This document shows, in pieces, positions 1 through 8,123 of a stretch of DNA of 64,000 nt. The position numbers were made by a program, and so were the translations under genes. Position 1 is the stretch's first letter; each line of letters begins with the position of its first letter. Origin of the DNA: Polystyrenella longa (GTDB taxonomy: Bacteria; Planctomycetota; Planctomycetia; Planctomycetales; Planctomycetaceae); NCBI RefSeq assembly GCF_007750395.1, contig NZ_CP036281.1, positions 471,211 through 535,210 on the forward strand, read 5' to 3'. The notes beneath the pieces were generated by a model. That model worked only from the letters and a program-made list of their open reading frames with translations. It ran no database searches and was not told the DNA's origin.

Positions 1-1196
1 CCGAACAGCGAGAGGTTGTTCAAAGAGAACCCGAAAAACGCCATCCCCGCAAATGTACCAATCAGCGAGACAGGCACGGCTACCATCGGAATGATCGTCG
101 CACGCCAGCTTTGTAGAAAGATCAGGACGACCAGGAAGACGAGTCCGAGGGCCTGAAACAAAGTCACGAAAACATCGTTGATGGATTGTTCAATAAAACC
201 AGTCGTGTCATAAACGATTTTGTAGTCGAGACCAGTTGGGAATGTTTTCTTTAATGTTTCCATCTGCTCCCTAATGCGGGTCGCGGTGTCTAAAGCGTTC
301 GAGCCGGGCAACTGGAACAGCCCCAATGTGACAGTAGGTTTACCATCGATCAAACTACTGATGTCGTAGTTTTTCGCGCCCAATTCAATGCGGGCGACAT
401 CTTTGAGATGTGTCGTTTCGCCATTCGAACCTGTCTTCACGACGATCTGTTCAAACTCGGAGACTTCTTTCAGGCGACCTTTGGTATTAATGGTAAACTG
501 AAAATCTTCTCCAGTAGGGACAGGAGGTTGTCCCAATTGGCCAGCTGCAACCTGCACATTCTGTTCACGAACAGCCCGTAAAACATCGCCTGCAGTCATG
601 TCCCTGGCTGCTAGAAGACTTGGATCGAGCCACACACGCATGCTGTAGTCACGTGCCCCCCAGACAATCAGATCGCCGACCCCTTCGACGCGGGCCAGCG
701 CGTCGCGAATACGGATCGTGACGTAGTTACTGAGGTACAGTTCGTCGTAGGTGTCGTCCGGTGAAACAATATTGACACACATCAGCAGACTGGGAGATCG
801 TTTTTTCGTCGTGACCCCTTGACGCGTGACTTCTTCGGGCAATTTGGGCATGGCAATGGCCACCCGGTTTTGTACGTTGACCTGGGCCATGTCGATATCG
901 GTACCGACTTTGAATGTTACATCGATATTCATCTGACCGTCGTTGGTACTGCTGGAGGAGAGATACAGCATGTCTTCAACGCCGTTGATCTCCTGCTCGA
1001 TCGGTGTCGCCACCGTGTCGGCAACCGATTCCGCGTTCGCTCCCGGATAAATGGTCGAGACCTGGATCGTCGGCGGGGTCACTTCCGGGTACTGAGCGAC
1101 TGGCAATACGAGGTACGCCACCGAGCCTAGAATCACGATCACGATCGACAAGACTGTCGCAAAAATTGGCCGGTTAATGAAGAAGTGAGAAAACAT
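1..1196 (-). CDS. RND efflux pump inner-membrane subunit (AcrB/MexB, HAE1 family), C-terminal part outside window
   Basis: Proton-driven inner-membrane pump of a tripartite RND exporter, likely for drugs, detergents or other hydrophobic compounds. The frame opens at an ATG at 1196 and runs off the left edge without a stop, so about the first 398 of roughly 1,040 residues are visible. The N-terminus MFSHFFINRPIFATVLSIV is the classic HAE1 start with the first membrane helix. It is followed by the PVAQYPEVTPPTIQV stretch and the periplasmic porter domain, then GSNALDTATRIR and the second helix region (VFLVVLIFLQSWRATIIP). The adaptor gene lies upstream on the same strand, about 100 bases away, forming an adaptor-pump operon. 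Family is clear; substrate unknown. Confidence 0.95.
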   Translation of the reverse strand, partial: MFSHFFINRPIFATVLSIVIVILGSVAYLVLPVAQYPEVTPPTIQVSTIYPGANAESVADTVATPIEQEINGVEDMLYLSSSSTNDGQMNIDVTFKVGTDIDMAQVNVQNRVAIAMPKLPEEVTRQGVTTKKRSPSLLMCVNIVSPDDTYDELYLSNYVTIRIRDALARVEGVGDLIVWGARDYSMRVWLDPSLLAARDMTAGDVLRAVREQNVQVAAGQLGQPPVPTGEDFQFTINTKGRLKEVSEFEQIVVKTGSNGETTHLKDVARIELGAKNYDISSLIDGKPTVTLGLFQLPGSNALDTATRIREQMETLKKTFPTGLDYKIVYDTTGFIEQSINDVFVTLFQALGLVFLVVLIFLQSWRATIIPMVAVPVSLIGTFAGMAFFGFSLNNLSLF

Positions 1197-1296
1197 GGTC
1201 AGAAACCTTTAACAGCTCTTTTATCAATGACGGGAGAGGAAGCTGAGAGAAGTAAGGATGTGAGGCACCGCATAAAGTCTTGCGGACGGGTCGACT

Positions 1297-2589
1297 TTAT
1301 TTCGCGGGTTCTGCCGGTTTGGATTCTGGAGTCTCCTGCGCCGGAGCCGGTTCTGAAGCAGGTGATTTTTCCGGCGACTCTTCTGATTCGGATTCTTCTG
1401 CAGAAAGTTCCTGTTTAACAGGATTCACTGTCGTGCCGGGCTGCGCCCGTTGGAGACCATCGATCACAATCCATTCGTCCGCTTGAAGTCCCGCTTCGAT
1501 TTCTCGCATGCCATCGTCTGTTTGCAATCCGGGAGTCACTTGCCGGTATTGCGCCATCTTGTTTTCATCAATCACCAGGACGAATTTATTTCCCTGGTCC
1601 GTTCCAATCGCACGCGAGGGAACGAGGACATGAGGCCGTTCCTTACCCAGAGGAATCTTTACCGTCACGAACAAACCTGGCAGCAAAAAATTGTTCGTGT
1701 TGTCGAACTTAGCACGCAGGCGAATCGTTCCCGTTCCCGAATCGACCTGATTATCGACAAAGTCGAGTACTCCTTGATGCTCGAATGAATTTTCATTCGC
1801 CAGTTTAATCCAGACAGGCCATTGGACTTCGGAAAGTTTCCGCTTATCTTCTCCACCGTATTGTTTACGATGTTCGGCCTGAGCTTTCAGGATGGTTCGC
1901 TCATCCACGTCAAAGTAGACGTGGATCGGATCCATACTGACGACGGTCGTCAGTGGTATCCCGCTGATATTCACAGCCGACACGAGATTCCCCTTCGTCA
2001 GGTTGGATTTGCTCACGCGGCCAGCTACGGGAGATAGGACTTTCGTGAAGGTTAAATCGAGCTCTGCTTGACGAAGATCCGCCTTCGCCCCTTCAAGATT
2101 AGCGCTCTGAATTCCTTCATCGGCAATCGAGGCTTCCAGTTGCTCTGGAGTAAGTGCTCCCCGGTCAGCCAATTCTTTATTACGGGCAAGATCGGCCTGG
2201 GATTTTTTTAATGATGCTTCCCACTGGAGGACTTTCGCTTTGGTGGCGTCGAGTGTGGCCTGGTATGGGCGGGGATCGATTTCAAACAGAACTTCCCCTT
2301 CTTCAACCAGTTCTCCCTCATCAAAGTTGATCTTGTCGAGGTAACCGGTAACGCGCGCCTGAATTTCAACATGTTCAACCGCTTCCGTCGTGCCAGTGAA
2401 TTCAGCGAAGTCGGCAAAAGTCTGCTCTAATGGCTGAGCAATTGTCACTTCCGGCGGTGGAGTTTCAGAAATCGGCGTCGGTTTGCGTTCGCATCCTGCA
2501 ATCAGGCTGCAAACGATCAACAAACAGGACACTCGCACAAAACTGCGAGTTCGTGAGGGAACAATGGAGAAGGGGACTGGAGGAGTCAT
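1297..2589 (-). CDS. RND efflux periplasmic adaptor (membrane fusion protein), lipoprotein
   Basis: Periplasmic adaptor that links the RND pump at 1-1196 to an outer-membrane channel. The 430-residue protein has an N-terminal signal ending in a lipobox (SLIAGC, Cys33), so it is probably lipid-anchored. It then shows the biotinyl-lipoyl half motif (VEIQARVTGYLDKINFDEGE), a helical hairpin around 110-165, the second lipoyl half (VLSPVAGRVSKSNLTKGN), beta-barrel and membrane-proximal domains, and a Glu/Pro/Ala-rich tail of about 35 residues. Length and order match AcrA/MexA-type adaptors. It precedes the pump gene in the same operon. No TolC gene is adjacent; the nearest TolC-like gene, at 14174, belongs to another cluster. 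Confidence 0.93.
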   Translation of the reverse strand: MTPPVPFSIVPSRTRSFVRVSCLLIVCSLIAGCERKPTPISETPPPEVTIAQPLEQTFADFAEFTGTTEAVEHVEIQARVTGYLDKINFDEGELVEEGEVLFEIDPRPYQATLDATKAKVLQWEASLKKSQADLARNKELADRGALTPEQLEASIADEGIQSANLEGAKADLRQAELDLTFTKVLSPVAGRVSKSNLTKGNLVSAVNISGIPLTTVVSMDPIHVYFDVDERTILKAQAEHRKQYGGEDKRKLSEVQWPVWIKLANENSFEHQGVLDFVDNQVDSGTGTIRLRAKFDNTNNFLLPGLFVTVKIPLGKERPHVLVPSRAIGTDQGNKFVLVIDENKMAQYRQVTPGLQTDDGMREIEAGLQADEWIVIDGLQRAQPGTTVNPVKQELSAEESESEESPEKSPASEPAPAQETPESKPAEPAK

Positions 2590-2959
2590 TCTATCGGATC
2601 CTGAGCTCTTTTTGAGTGTCGCCCCGAAATGTTGAAGTCAATTGCCGGAAGATGTGCCAAATCCTGATTTCCGGTAAGGGAGGGGCGAGGAAAGGACACT
2701 ATAGACCATCGGAGAGCAAAAATCTTTCTTGGAGTACCAAAAAGGATGCTCCTATCCATTAGTTTCACGATCGAGGTTCCATTCTGGAATCGGAGTTTTT
2801 TGACTGCCAGACTTCTCTTTGACGATTGCAACCACTTCCTCCTGTGACATAATGAAGCGGGTCAAAAAATGTATTCACTTTTGAAAATGACTCATTTCCG
2901 AATAACACCGTTAACGCTACTAACAACACCCCACTATTAACACCATTGAGGAATTTCGC
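2590..2959. other. Intergenic region between divergent genes
   Basis: About 370 bases separate the leftward adaptor gene from the rightward oxidoreductase gene, so it should hold promoters for both. No convincing -35/-10 pair or operator was identified. A short leftward frame here (2586-2831) has no protein-like character. Just before the rightward start at 2960 there is a GAGGA Shine-Dalgarno element. Confidence 0.4.
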
Positions 2960-4006
2960 ATGATCTCTGCTGCACGTACGTTTTTCGTTTTCGCACTCGT
3001 TGGGACTTTGGCTTTCGCCAACCTGACCAACCAGGACCTGACGGCCGCAGAGCCGGACCTAATCAAAGTCGGTATTATTGGACTCGATACCTCTCATGTG
3101 CCGAACTTCACCAAGTCGTTTAATGTCGATAACTCCGAAGCCGATGTCGCCGGTTTCAGAGTGGTCGCCGCCTACCCTAAAGGAAGTCCAGACATTGAGT
3201 CTTCCGTTTCCCGCGTGCCCAAGTACATCGAAGAAGTCAAAAAGATGGGCGTGGAAATCGTTCAGTCGATCGACGAACTGGTGGAAAAAGTCGACGTCGT
3301 CATGCTGGAAACCAACGATGGTCGTCCGCACCTCGAACAACTGATCCCCTGCCTGAAAGCGGGCAAACTTACGTTCATCGACAAACCGATCGCCGGTAGC
3401 CTGGCCGACACTCTGGCTATCTTTAAAGCGTCTGAAATTTACGACACCCCAATATTTTCTTCATCATCGCTCCGTTTTGCCGAGGGTGCCCAGGCGATTC
3501 GTAATGGCGCCATTGGCGACGTTCTCGGTTGCGACGCTTACAGCCCCGCATCGCTGGAAACCACCCATCCCGATTTGTACTGGTACGGTATTCATGGTGT
3601 CGAAACTTTGTTTACCTGCATGGGCGCTGGTTGTAAATCAGTCGTGCGTACACAGACCGAAGACTTTGAAGCCGTCACTGGCGTTTGGGATAATGGCCGC
3701 ATCGGTCGATTCCGTGGTATTCGCAAGGGAGCCAGCGGATACGGGGGGCTCGCTTTTGGAACCAAAGAGATTCGTGAGATTGGTAAATACGGCGGATACC
3801 GCCCACTGGTTGTCGAAATGGCCAAGTTCTTCAAAACTGGCATTTCACCCATTCCTAATCAGGAAACAATTGAAATCTACGCCTTCATGGAAGCGGCTGA
3901 TGAATCCAAACGTCAGGGTGGCAAACCAGTCACTTTGGAATCGGTCATCGAAAAAGCCAAACCCGAAGCTGATGCTCGCCTGAAAGAATTCGGTGTCATC
4001 AAATAA
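2960..4006 (+). CDS. Secreted Gfo/Idh/MocA family oxidoreductase
   Basis: Probable NAD(P)-dependent sugar or polyol oxidoreductase, 348 residues. An N-terminal hydrophobic signal (residues 5-22, then LTAAEP) suggests export. It is followed by a Rossmann start (IKVGIIGLDTSH), the FIDKPIAGSLADT segment containing the family's EKP-like lysine, and the C-terminal alpha/beta substrate domain. A GAGGA ribosome site precedes the ATG. Planctomycetes carry many exported members of this family, which are mostly uncharacterised and thought to act in polysaccharide or glycoside breakdown. The gene is monocistronic and ends at a strong terminator. Exact substrate cannot be told from sequence. Confidence 0.88.
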   Translation: MISAARTFFVFALVGTLAFANLTNQDLTAAEPDLIKVGIIGLDTSHVPNFTKSFNVDNSEADVAGFRVVAAYPKGSPDIESSVSRVPKYIEEVKKMGVEIVQSIDELVEKVDVVMLETNDGRPHLEQLIPCLKAGKLTFIDKPIAGSLADTLAIFKASEIYDTPIFSSSSLRFAEGAQAIRNGAIGDVLGCDAYSPASLETTHPDLYWYGIHGVETLFTCMGAGCKSVVRTQTEDFEAVTGVWDNGRIGRFRGIRKGASGYGGLAFGTKEIREIGKYGGYRPLVVEMAKFFKTGISPIPNQETIEIYAFMEAADESKRQGGKPVTLESVIEKAKPEADARLKEFGVIK

Positions 4007-4030
4007 AGTGAATTTAATTCACGCAAAATA

Positions 4031-4072
4031 AAAACCTCCGTCGACCCTGTCTGGATCGGCGGAGGTTTTTTT
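4031..4072 (+). terminator. Rho-independent terminator of the Gfo/Idh/MocA gene
   Basis: A perfect 10-bp stem (AAAACCTCCG at 4031-4040 with CGGAGGTTTT at 4060-4069) is followed by a T run to 4072. It starts 25 bases after the stop of the oxidoreductase gene. The flanking A and T tracts mean it could also serve the converging leftward gene that ends at 4130. Confidence 0.85.
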
Positions 4073-4129
4073 ATGTTATCAATTGTATTAAGTGGTCCCG
4101 AAAGCCTCTGATTCAGGTATCACGAACGA

Positions 4130-5218
4130 TTAATACCAGGCGTTCTCTGGGTCCCAGATGGTGCAACCAATAAACCGAAAGGCTTGTCCTTCGGTGTGGT
4201 AATAGTAGATCGAAACCAGTTTGCCATCAGGTCGTTTTACTGTGCGAGGGTAACCGATGTCCCAACTGGCCGAGTCTCCCCGGAGGATCATTTCGCGTCC
4301 CCACGATTGGCCATTGTCCTCGGAAATTTTCGCCCGAATTCCGTAGGGGGCTCGGCGGAAACCGTAGACCATTGCCAAGCGGTTATCGTCGAGACGCGTG
4401 AGCGTTGCTGGATTTCCTGCGTTGTTTATCGTTTCATCTTTGAGCTCGTACCAGGACATTCCTTTGTCGGGCGAAAGGAAGGTTTCCAGCCACCACTGTT
4501 TTTTGCCGTCAATTCGACCGCCGCGTCGAATGATGCTGAGGTAACTGTTCTCGTTCAGGCTGACCGTTGCTGGCATGATGGCGTAGCCATAGTCTTGAGC
4601 CGGTTCTTCCATAATCCAGCCGACCAGTTTCCAGGTGAGGCCACCATCGTTAGTTCGCATACAGAGAGGTTGGCCTTCTTTCCCATTTTGTTTTGTTGCC
4701 GTTGTGAATGCCGTTACCTGCTTCGGACCCTCAATGATGTAGTCAGTACGCGAAAGTAGGTCGGGGCGACCAAAAGTAGGAAGCTGGTAAGGGCCCGCCC
4801 ACGATTTTCCTTTGTCTTTCGAGTAATAGATTTTGTCACCCTTTAAGTTAAGGGCGACTTCCGGATTGCTGAAGTCGATTGCTTCGGTCAATTCATGCAT
4901 CTTTTCCTGATCGTGCAACCAGTTCTTTTCTTCAACCGTCCAGGTTTCTCCACCATCCAGACTGCGAGCTTGCCGAGTGATGGAGGGCTCATCGCGGGAC
5001 ACATCGTGTCCCCCTGTGGGGTTTTTCAGATAAACACCGTCGGTAAACCCGACGAGAATTTCATCGCCCCAGGACCAGATACCGAAGTTCGCAGGCCAGC
5101 CTGCAAATCGGCCTTCCTGTTGGAAGACGACGACATTCTTGATGTCTCGATCTTGAGCGAAAAGGGAGGCGGAGGAGAACGAGAGCGCGCAACAAAGCGT
5201 CAGTAGTAATAATCGCAT
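4130..5218 (-). CDS. Secreted sialidase-like BNR/Asp-box protein
   Basis: Exported beta-propeller protein of the sialidase/neuraminidase superfamily, 362 residues. The start chosen is the ATG at 5218, giving MRLLLLTLCCALSFSSASLFAQ, a standard signal peptide; a longer frame exists upstream but only adds non-signal sequence. Five Asp-box repeats (S/T-x-D-x-G-x-S/T-W) are visible: SLDGGETW, SKDKGKSW, TNDGGLTW, SPDKGMSW and SEDNGQSW. This is consistent with a six-bladed propeller. Planctomycete members are usually annotated exo-alpha-sialidase, but the catalytic arginine triad and Tyr/Glu pair were not verified, so hydrolase activity on sialic acids is uncertain. It converges on the oxidoreductase gene. 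Confidence 0.82.
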   Translation of the reverse strand: MRLLLLTLCCALSFSSASLFAQDRDIKNVVVFQQEGRFAGWPANFGIWSWGDEILVGFTDGVYLKNPTGGHDVSRDEPSITRQARSLDGGETWTVEEKNWLHDQEKMHELTEAIDFSNPEVALNLKGDKIYYSKDKGKSWAGPYQLPTFGRPDLLSRTDYIIEGPKQVTAFTTATKQNGKEGQPLCMRTNDGGLTWKLVGWIMEEPAQDYGYAIMPATVSLNENSYLSIIRRGGRIDGKKQWWLETFLSPDKGMSWYELKDETINNAGNPATLTRLDDNRLAMVYGFRRAPYGIRAKISEDNGQSWGREMILRGDSASWDIGYPRTVKRPDGKLVSIYYYHTEGQAFRFIGCTIWDPENAWY

Positions 5219-5386
5219 GAGGCTGCTTTCCAAGAGGAAGTTCAGTGAGATTGAATCAGCTGGGAACAGAATCCGTCGAGTTCCAGATAAGAAAACCAAG
5301 GCGCGAAATCCGAGTGGTCGCCTCATCTTTTATAAACCACCGCGGAGGGACTCGCAAATCGCTGAACGAAATTCTACCCGGAGGAG

Positions 5387-6718
5387 CTACTGAATCATGG
5401 TCGCTGGCAGGATCGGTTCCACGAAATACCACCAATAGGCGGCGACTTCTCTTCCCAACGAGAGAGTTCGGTCCTCAAGTAGAGTCGAGTCGTTAGCAGG
5501 TACTGTGTACCATTCCATTCCGGCGCGATCGGCCACCATTTGAATACGAGGCAAATGATAGAAATTGCTGACGGCCAATACGCTTGGTGAGGCAGCTCCG
5601 GGAGCAGCCATTCCCTGTTGTTGAGTGAGAAATTGTTTCACATTGAAAATGGTGTCGCCTGTGTCCCAACCTTGTTCATCAATGACCAACGCCGATTCTG
5701 GCAGGCCCGCTTCCAAGGCGAGTTGCCGCATGACGGCAGTCTCGTGAAACTCACCTTCGCCCGGACCTCCTGAAAGTAGCAATGTCGGAGCCAAACCTTC
5801 CTGATAAAGTTCAATCCCGGTCAGCATGCGGTTACGAAGCGAAGAGGAAGGTGTTCCATCTTCCAGTGCACGACAACCGAACACGGCAATGTAGTCCGCC
5901 GGACGGCGGTGGTCTGTGTGGCCATAGCAGAACATTTGAGCGAGCGGAAAGCTGATCAGGCAAATCGCAACCGTGAAAATTCCAAGGAAGAAATCACGAG
6001 ATTTATTCACCTTGTGCTGATGACGTTTCCATAGCCCGGCAAACACAACGGCCAGCATCGCAAGCAGGTGAAGCGAGAACGCAACTGGGAATGAGGAATG
6101 GAACTGCTCTAGTTTCAAACCGAGATAATACTGATACGCCGTGAAACCTAAGAAGCCTGCCCAACAGAGCAGGACCAGGCTGGCGAGTATGCGGATTCCA
6201 CGGGGGAGATCGGGTTTGAAAGCAAACGCGAGCAGGCTCACACCGCAGACGGCTAGCAGGCCATTCGCCATCTGTGGTGGAAGCGGTTGCATATGAATCC
6301 ACCAGCGAGTGGAGTCCGTCATTCCCGAGAGGACTTCTCCCAGTAGATTGAGCAGTAGAAAAGCTCCCAGGAACAGGGCGACTCCTCGGGAGATCGCAAT
6401 CCAGGCGGGGGCAGGTCCGAACGACGGGAGCGGGTCACCCAAATAAGGTTGGACCGGTCGCCGGTGTTGTCGCGCACTTTGTCCCGGTTGATTGGAGCGA
6501 CCACCTGGGGACGTACTGCTGGAAGTTCGAGAACGCGAAGCTCGTGGTTTTGCAGTCTGTGGCCGAACGGCTGTCTGCGTGGCATTATCGGTTTGGTCAT
6601 AACTGCCTGAGTGCGATGCGATCGAACGGGACGGTCGTGAAGATCCCGATGAAGACGTGTTTGAGGCAGGTCTGGCAGAACGAGGGGATTGCGAGCGCGA
6701 AGTACGTGGGGAATCCAT
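5387..6718 (-). CDS. YdcF-like DUF218 membrane protein with Ser-rich N-terminus
   Basis: A 443-residue membrane protein of the YdcF/SanA (DUF218) family, whose members are linked to envelope integrity but have no settled biochemistry. Residues 1-90 are low complexity (Ser, Arg, Pro) and probably disordered cytoplasmic sequence. About five hydrophobic helices follow between roughly 105 and 265. The DUF218 domain (about 275-430) shows ADYIAVFGCRALEDGTPS, LLLSGGPGEGE, the acidic and Thr-rich WDTGDTIFN, and VLAVSNFYHLPR. An AGGAG element precedes the ATG at 6718. The long Ser/Arg-rich head is unusual for the family. It lies downstream of the small gene at 6757. Confidence 0.8.
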   Translation of the reverse strand: MDSPRTSRSQSPRSARPASNTSSSGSSRPSRSIASHSGSYDQTDNATQTAVRPQTAKPRASRSRTSSSTSPGGRSNQPGQSARQHRRPVQPYLGDPLPSFGPAPAWIAISRGVALFLGAFLLLNLLGEVLSGMTDSTRWWIHMQPLPPQMANGLLAVCGVSLLAFAFKPDLPRGIRILASLVLLCWAGFLGFTAYQYYLGLKLEQFHSSFPVAFSLHLLAMLAVVFAGLWKRHQHKVNKSRDFFLGIFTVAICLISFPLAQMFCYGHTDHRRPADYIAVFGCRALEDGTPSSSLRNRMLTGIELYQEGLAPTLLLSGGPGEGEFHETAVMRQLALEAGLPESALVIDEQGWDTGDTIFNVKQFLTQQQGMAAPGAASPSVLAVSNFYHLPRIQMVADRAGMEWYTVPANDSTLLEDRTLSLGREVAAYWWYFVEPILPATMIQ

Positions 6719-6756
6719 TCCTGAAGCTCCTGAGGGAAATGAGGGTTAATCGTACA

Positions 6757-7149
6757 TCATAAGGGACCCGTTTCCGAATTGGCCAGACTTTTCTGTCCAA
6801 TTTGAAGCAGCTCTTCCAAATCCGCCAGACAGACTTCGATGGAAGCGACTGCTTGATGGAAGTTGGTATGCGTGGAGGCGTTAAAGGCATCATCCCGAAA
6901 TTCTGCCACTGCTTTTCGAAAACGACTGAGCTTCTTCTTCAGCATCTGGAAGTAATCTTTAGGGTTCTCGATCCGTGATTCGAGGGCCAGACTGAGGTCG
7001 AAGACGCCGCGTACGATGACCATCAACTCCGGAAAGTCCTCCACTTCTTCACCATGTTTAATGAATGTACGGACCATCCAGGCGTGAGTCAGCACCTGCT
7101 GGCAACGCTCTACTACTTGGGGTGGTGTAAGCTGGGGGGAGTACCACAT
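6757..7149 (-). CDS. Conserved-looking small helical protein, function unknown
   Basis: I do not recognise a named family with confidence. The 130-residue product has no signal peptide or membrane segment. It is predicted all-helical, with amphipathic stretches (VVERCQQVLTHAWMVRTFI, DYFQMLKKKLSRFRKAVAEF, AVASIEVCLADLEELLQIG), so a small cytoplasmic helical bundle is likely. The start is the ATG at 7149. It sits between apt (upstream, same strand, ends 7248) and the YdcF-like gene (38 bases downstream), so the three may be co-transcribed. Confidence 0.7.
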   Translation of the reverse strand: MWYSPQLTPPQVVERCQQVLTHAWMVRTFIKHGEEVEDFPELMVIVRGVFDLSLALESRIENPKDYFQMLKKKLSRFRKAVAEFRDDAFNASTHTNFHQAVASIEVCLADLEELLQIGQKSLANSETGPL

Positions 7150-7247
7150 CGGTTTGTTTCAGTTCCTGTTCTGATTTAGGTTCTGGGTAGATTCGTCATG
7201 ACGCGGATCGAAATGGGGCATCGAACATCTCTTTGCCGTTGAACGTG

Positions 7248-7775
7248 CTACGGATATTCAATCAAAGTGAATACATCTTTGCCCCGCAGGTTTCGGCGAC
7301 CGTTCAATCCGCAAAGTTCAATAACGAAGGCGCAACCGACGACCGTTGCTTCGGCCTTTTCCGTCATTTGGATGCAAGCCCCCATGGTTCCTCCCGTTGC
7401 CAGCAGGTCATCGAGTAACAAAACACGATCGCCCGGTTCCAATGCGTCCGTATGCATTTCCAGCGTGTCGGTGCCGTATTCCAACTCGTAGTGAAAGGAG
7501 TGAGTATCGAAAGGGAGCTTCCCTGGTTTGCGAACCGGGATGAATCTCGCTTTCAGTGCCAGGGCCAACGGGGCGGCAAAAATGAATCCGCGTGCTTCCG
7601 CACTGACGATGGCGGTGACGCCTTGGTCCTTATACTCTTCTGCAAGAAGATCGATGGCTTGTTGAAATGCCTCCGGACTGGCGAGCATGGGGGTGATATC
7701 TCGAAAGAGGATGCCCGGTTTGGGAAAGTCAGGAATATTTCTGATGTAATTCTGCAGGTCGAGATCGGTCGTCAT
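7248..7775 (-). CDS. apt: Adenine phosphoribosyltransferase
   Basis: Purine salvage enzyme making AMP from adenine and PRPP in the cytoplasm. The start at 7775 gives 175 residues, the usual length; a longer frame reaching 8003 adds 76 residues unlike any APT. The N-terminus [18 protein letters not shown] is the APT hallmark. Residues 61-63 ARG and 85-89 GKLPF follow the family pattern. The PRPP-binding loop is [14 protein letters not shown] (118-131). No clear Shine-Dalgarno precedes the ATG, which is common in planctomycetes. The identification is firm. Confidence 0.95.
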   Translation of the reverse strand: MTTDLDLQNYIRNIPDFPKPGILFRDITPMLASPEAFQQAIDLLAEEYKDQGVTAIVSAEARGFIFAAPLALALKARFIPVRKPGKLPFDTHSFHYELEYGTDTLEMHTDALEPGDRVLLLDDLLATGGTMGACIQMTEKAEATVVGCAFVIELCGLNGRRNLRGKDVFTLIEYP

Positions 7776-8123
7776 GAAGGAGTTGCCTGGTGGAAGGGAG
7801 CGATGGAGATTTGCGGTCGAGTTGATTATCGGGAATCGACCGTCAAATGTCACGTCGCCTGTTACCAGAAATTCGGACGAGCCTGCGGGTTCGGGTTGTA
7901 ATAACCACAACGCCCAGATTGAGTGGGAGAGCGAGAAACTCCTGTTCTGCGAAGAGTCGCTGATTTCTTCCAATTTGTTCCTGCGTTTTCCCATCACCTC
8001 CATTATGATGATATTCTATGTCTGGCCTGTTTCTGAGCCCTCCTTATTCACACCGGGCGCGGCCAACTTCATCAAATCTACCGATCTCTTCCGATTCCGG
8101 ATTTATCCTTCAGTGGGTCAGAT
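7776..8123. other. Intergenic region between divergent apt and the 8124 gene
   Basis: About 350 bases with no supported gene. The apt frame stays open through part of it, but that extension is not protein-like for the family. Promoters for both flanking genes must lie here; I could not assign them. Confidence 0.35.

Noticed and set aside
2586-2831. 81-codon leftward frame
   Set aside because: Overlaps the adaptor start and promoter region; composition not protein-like.
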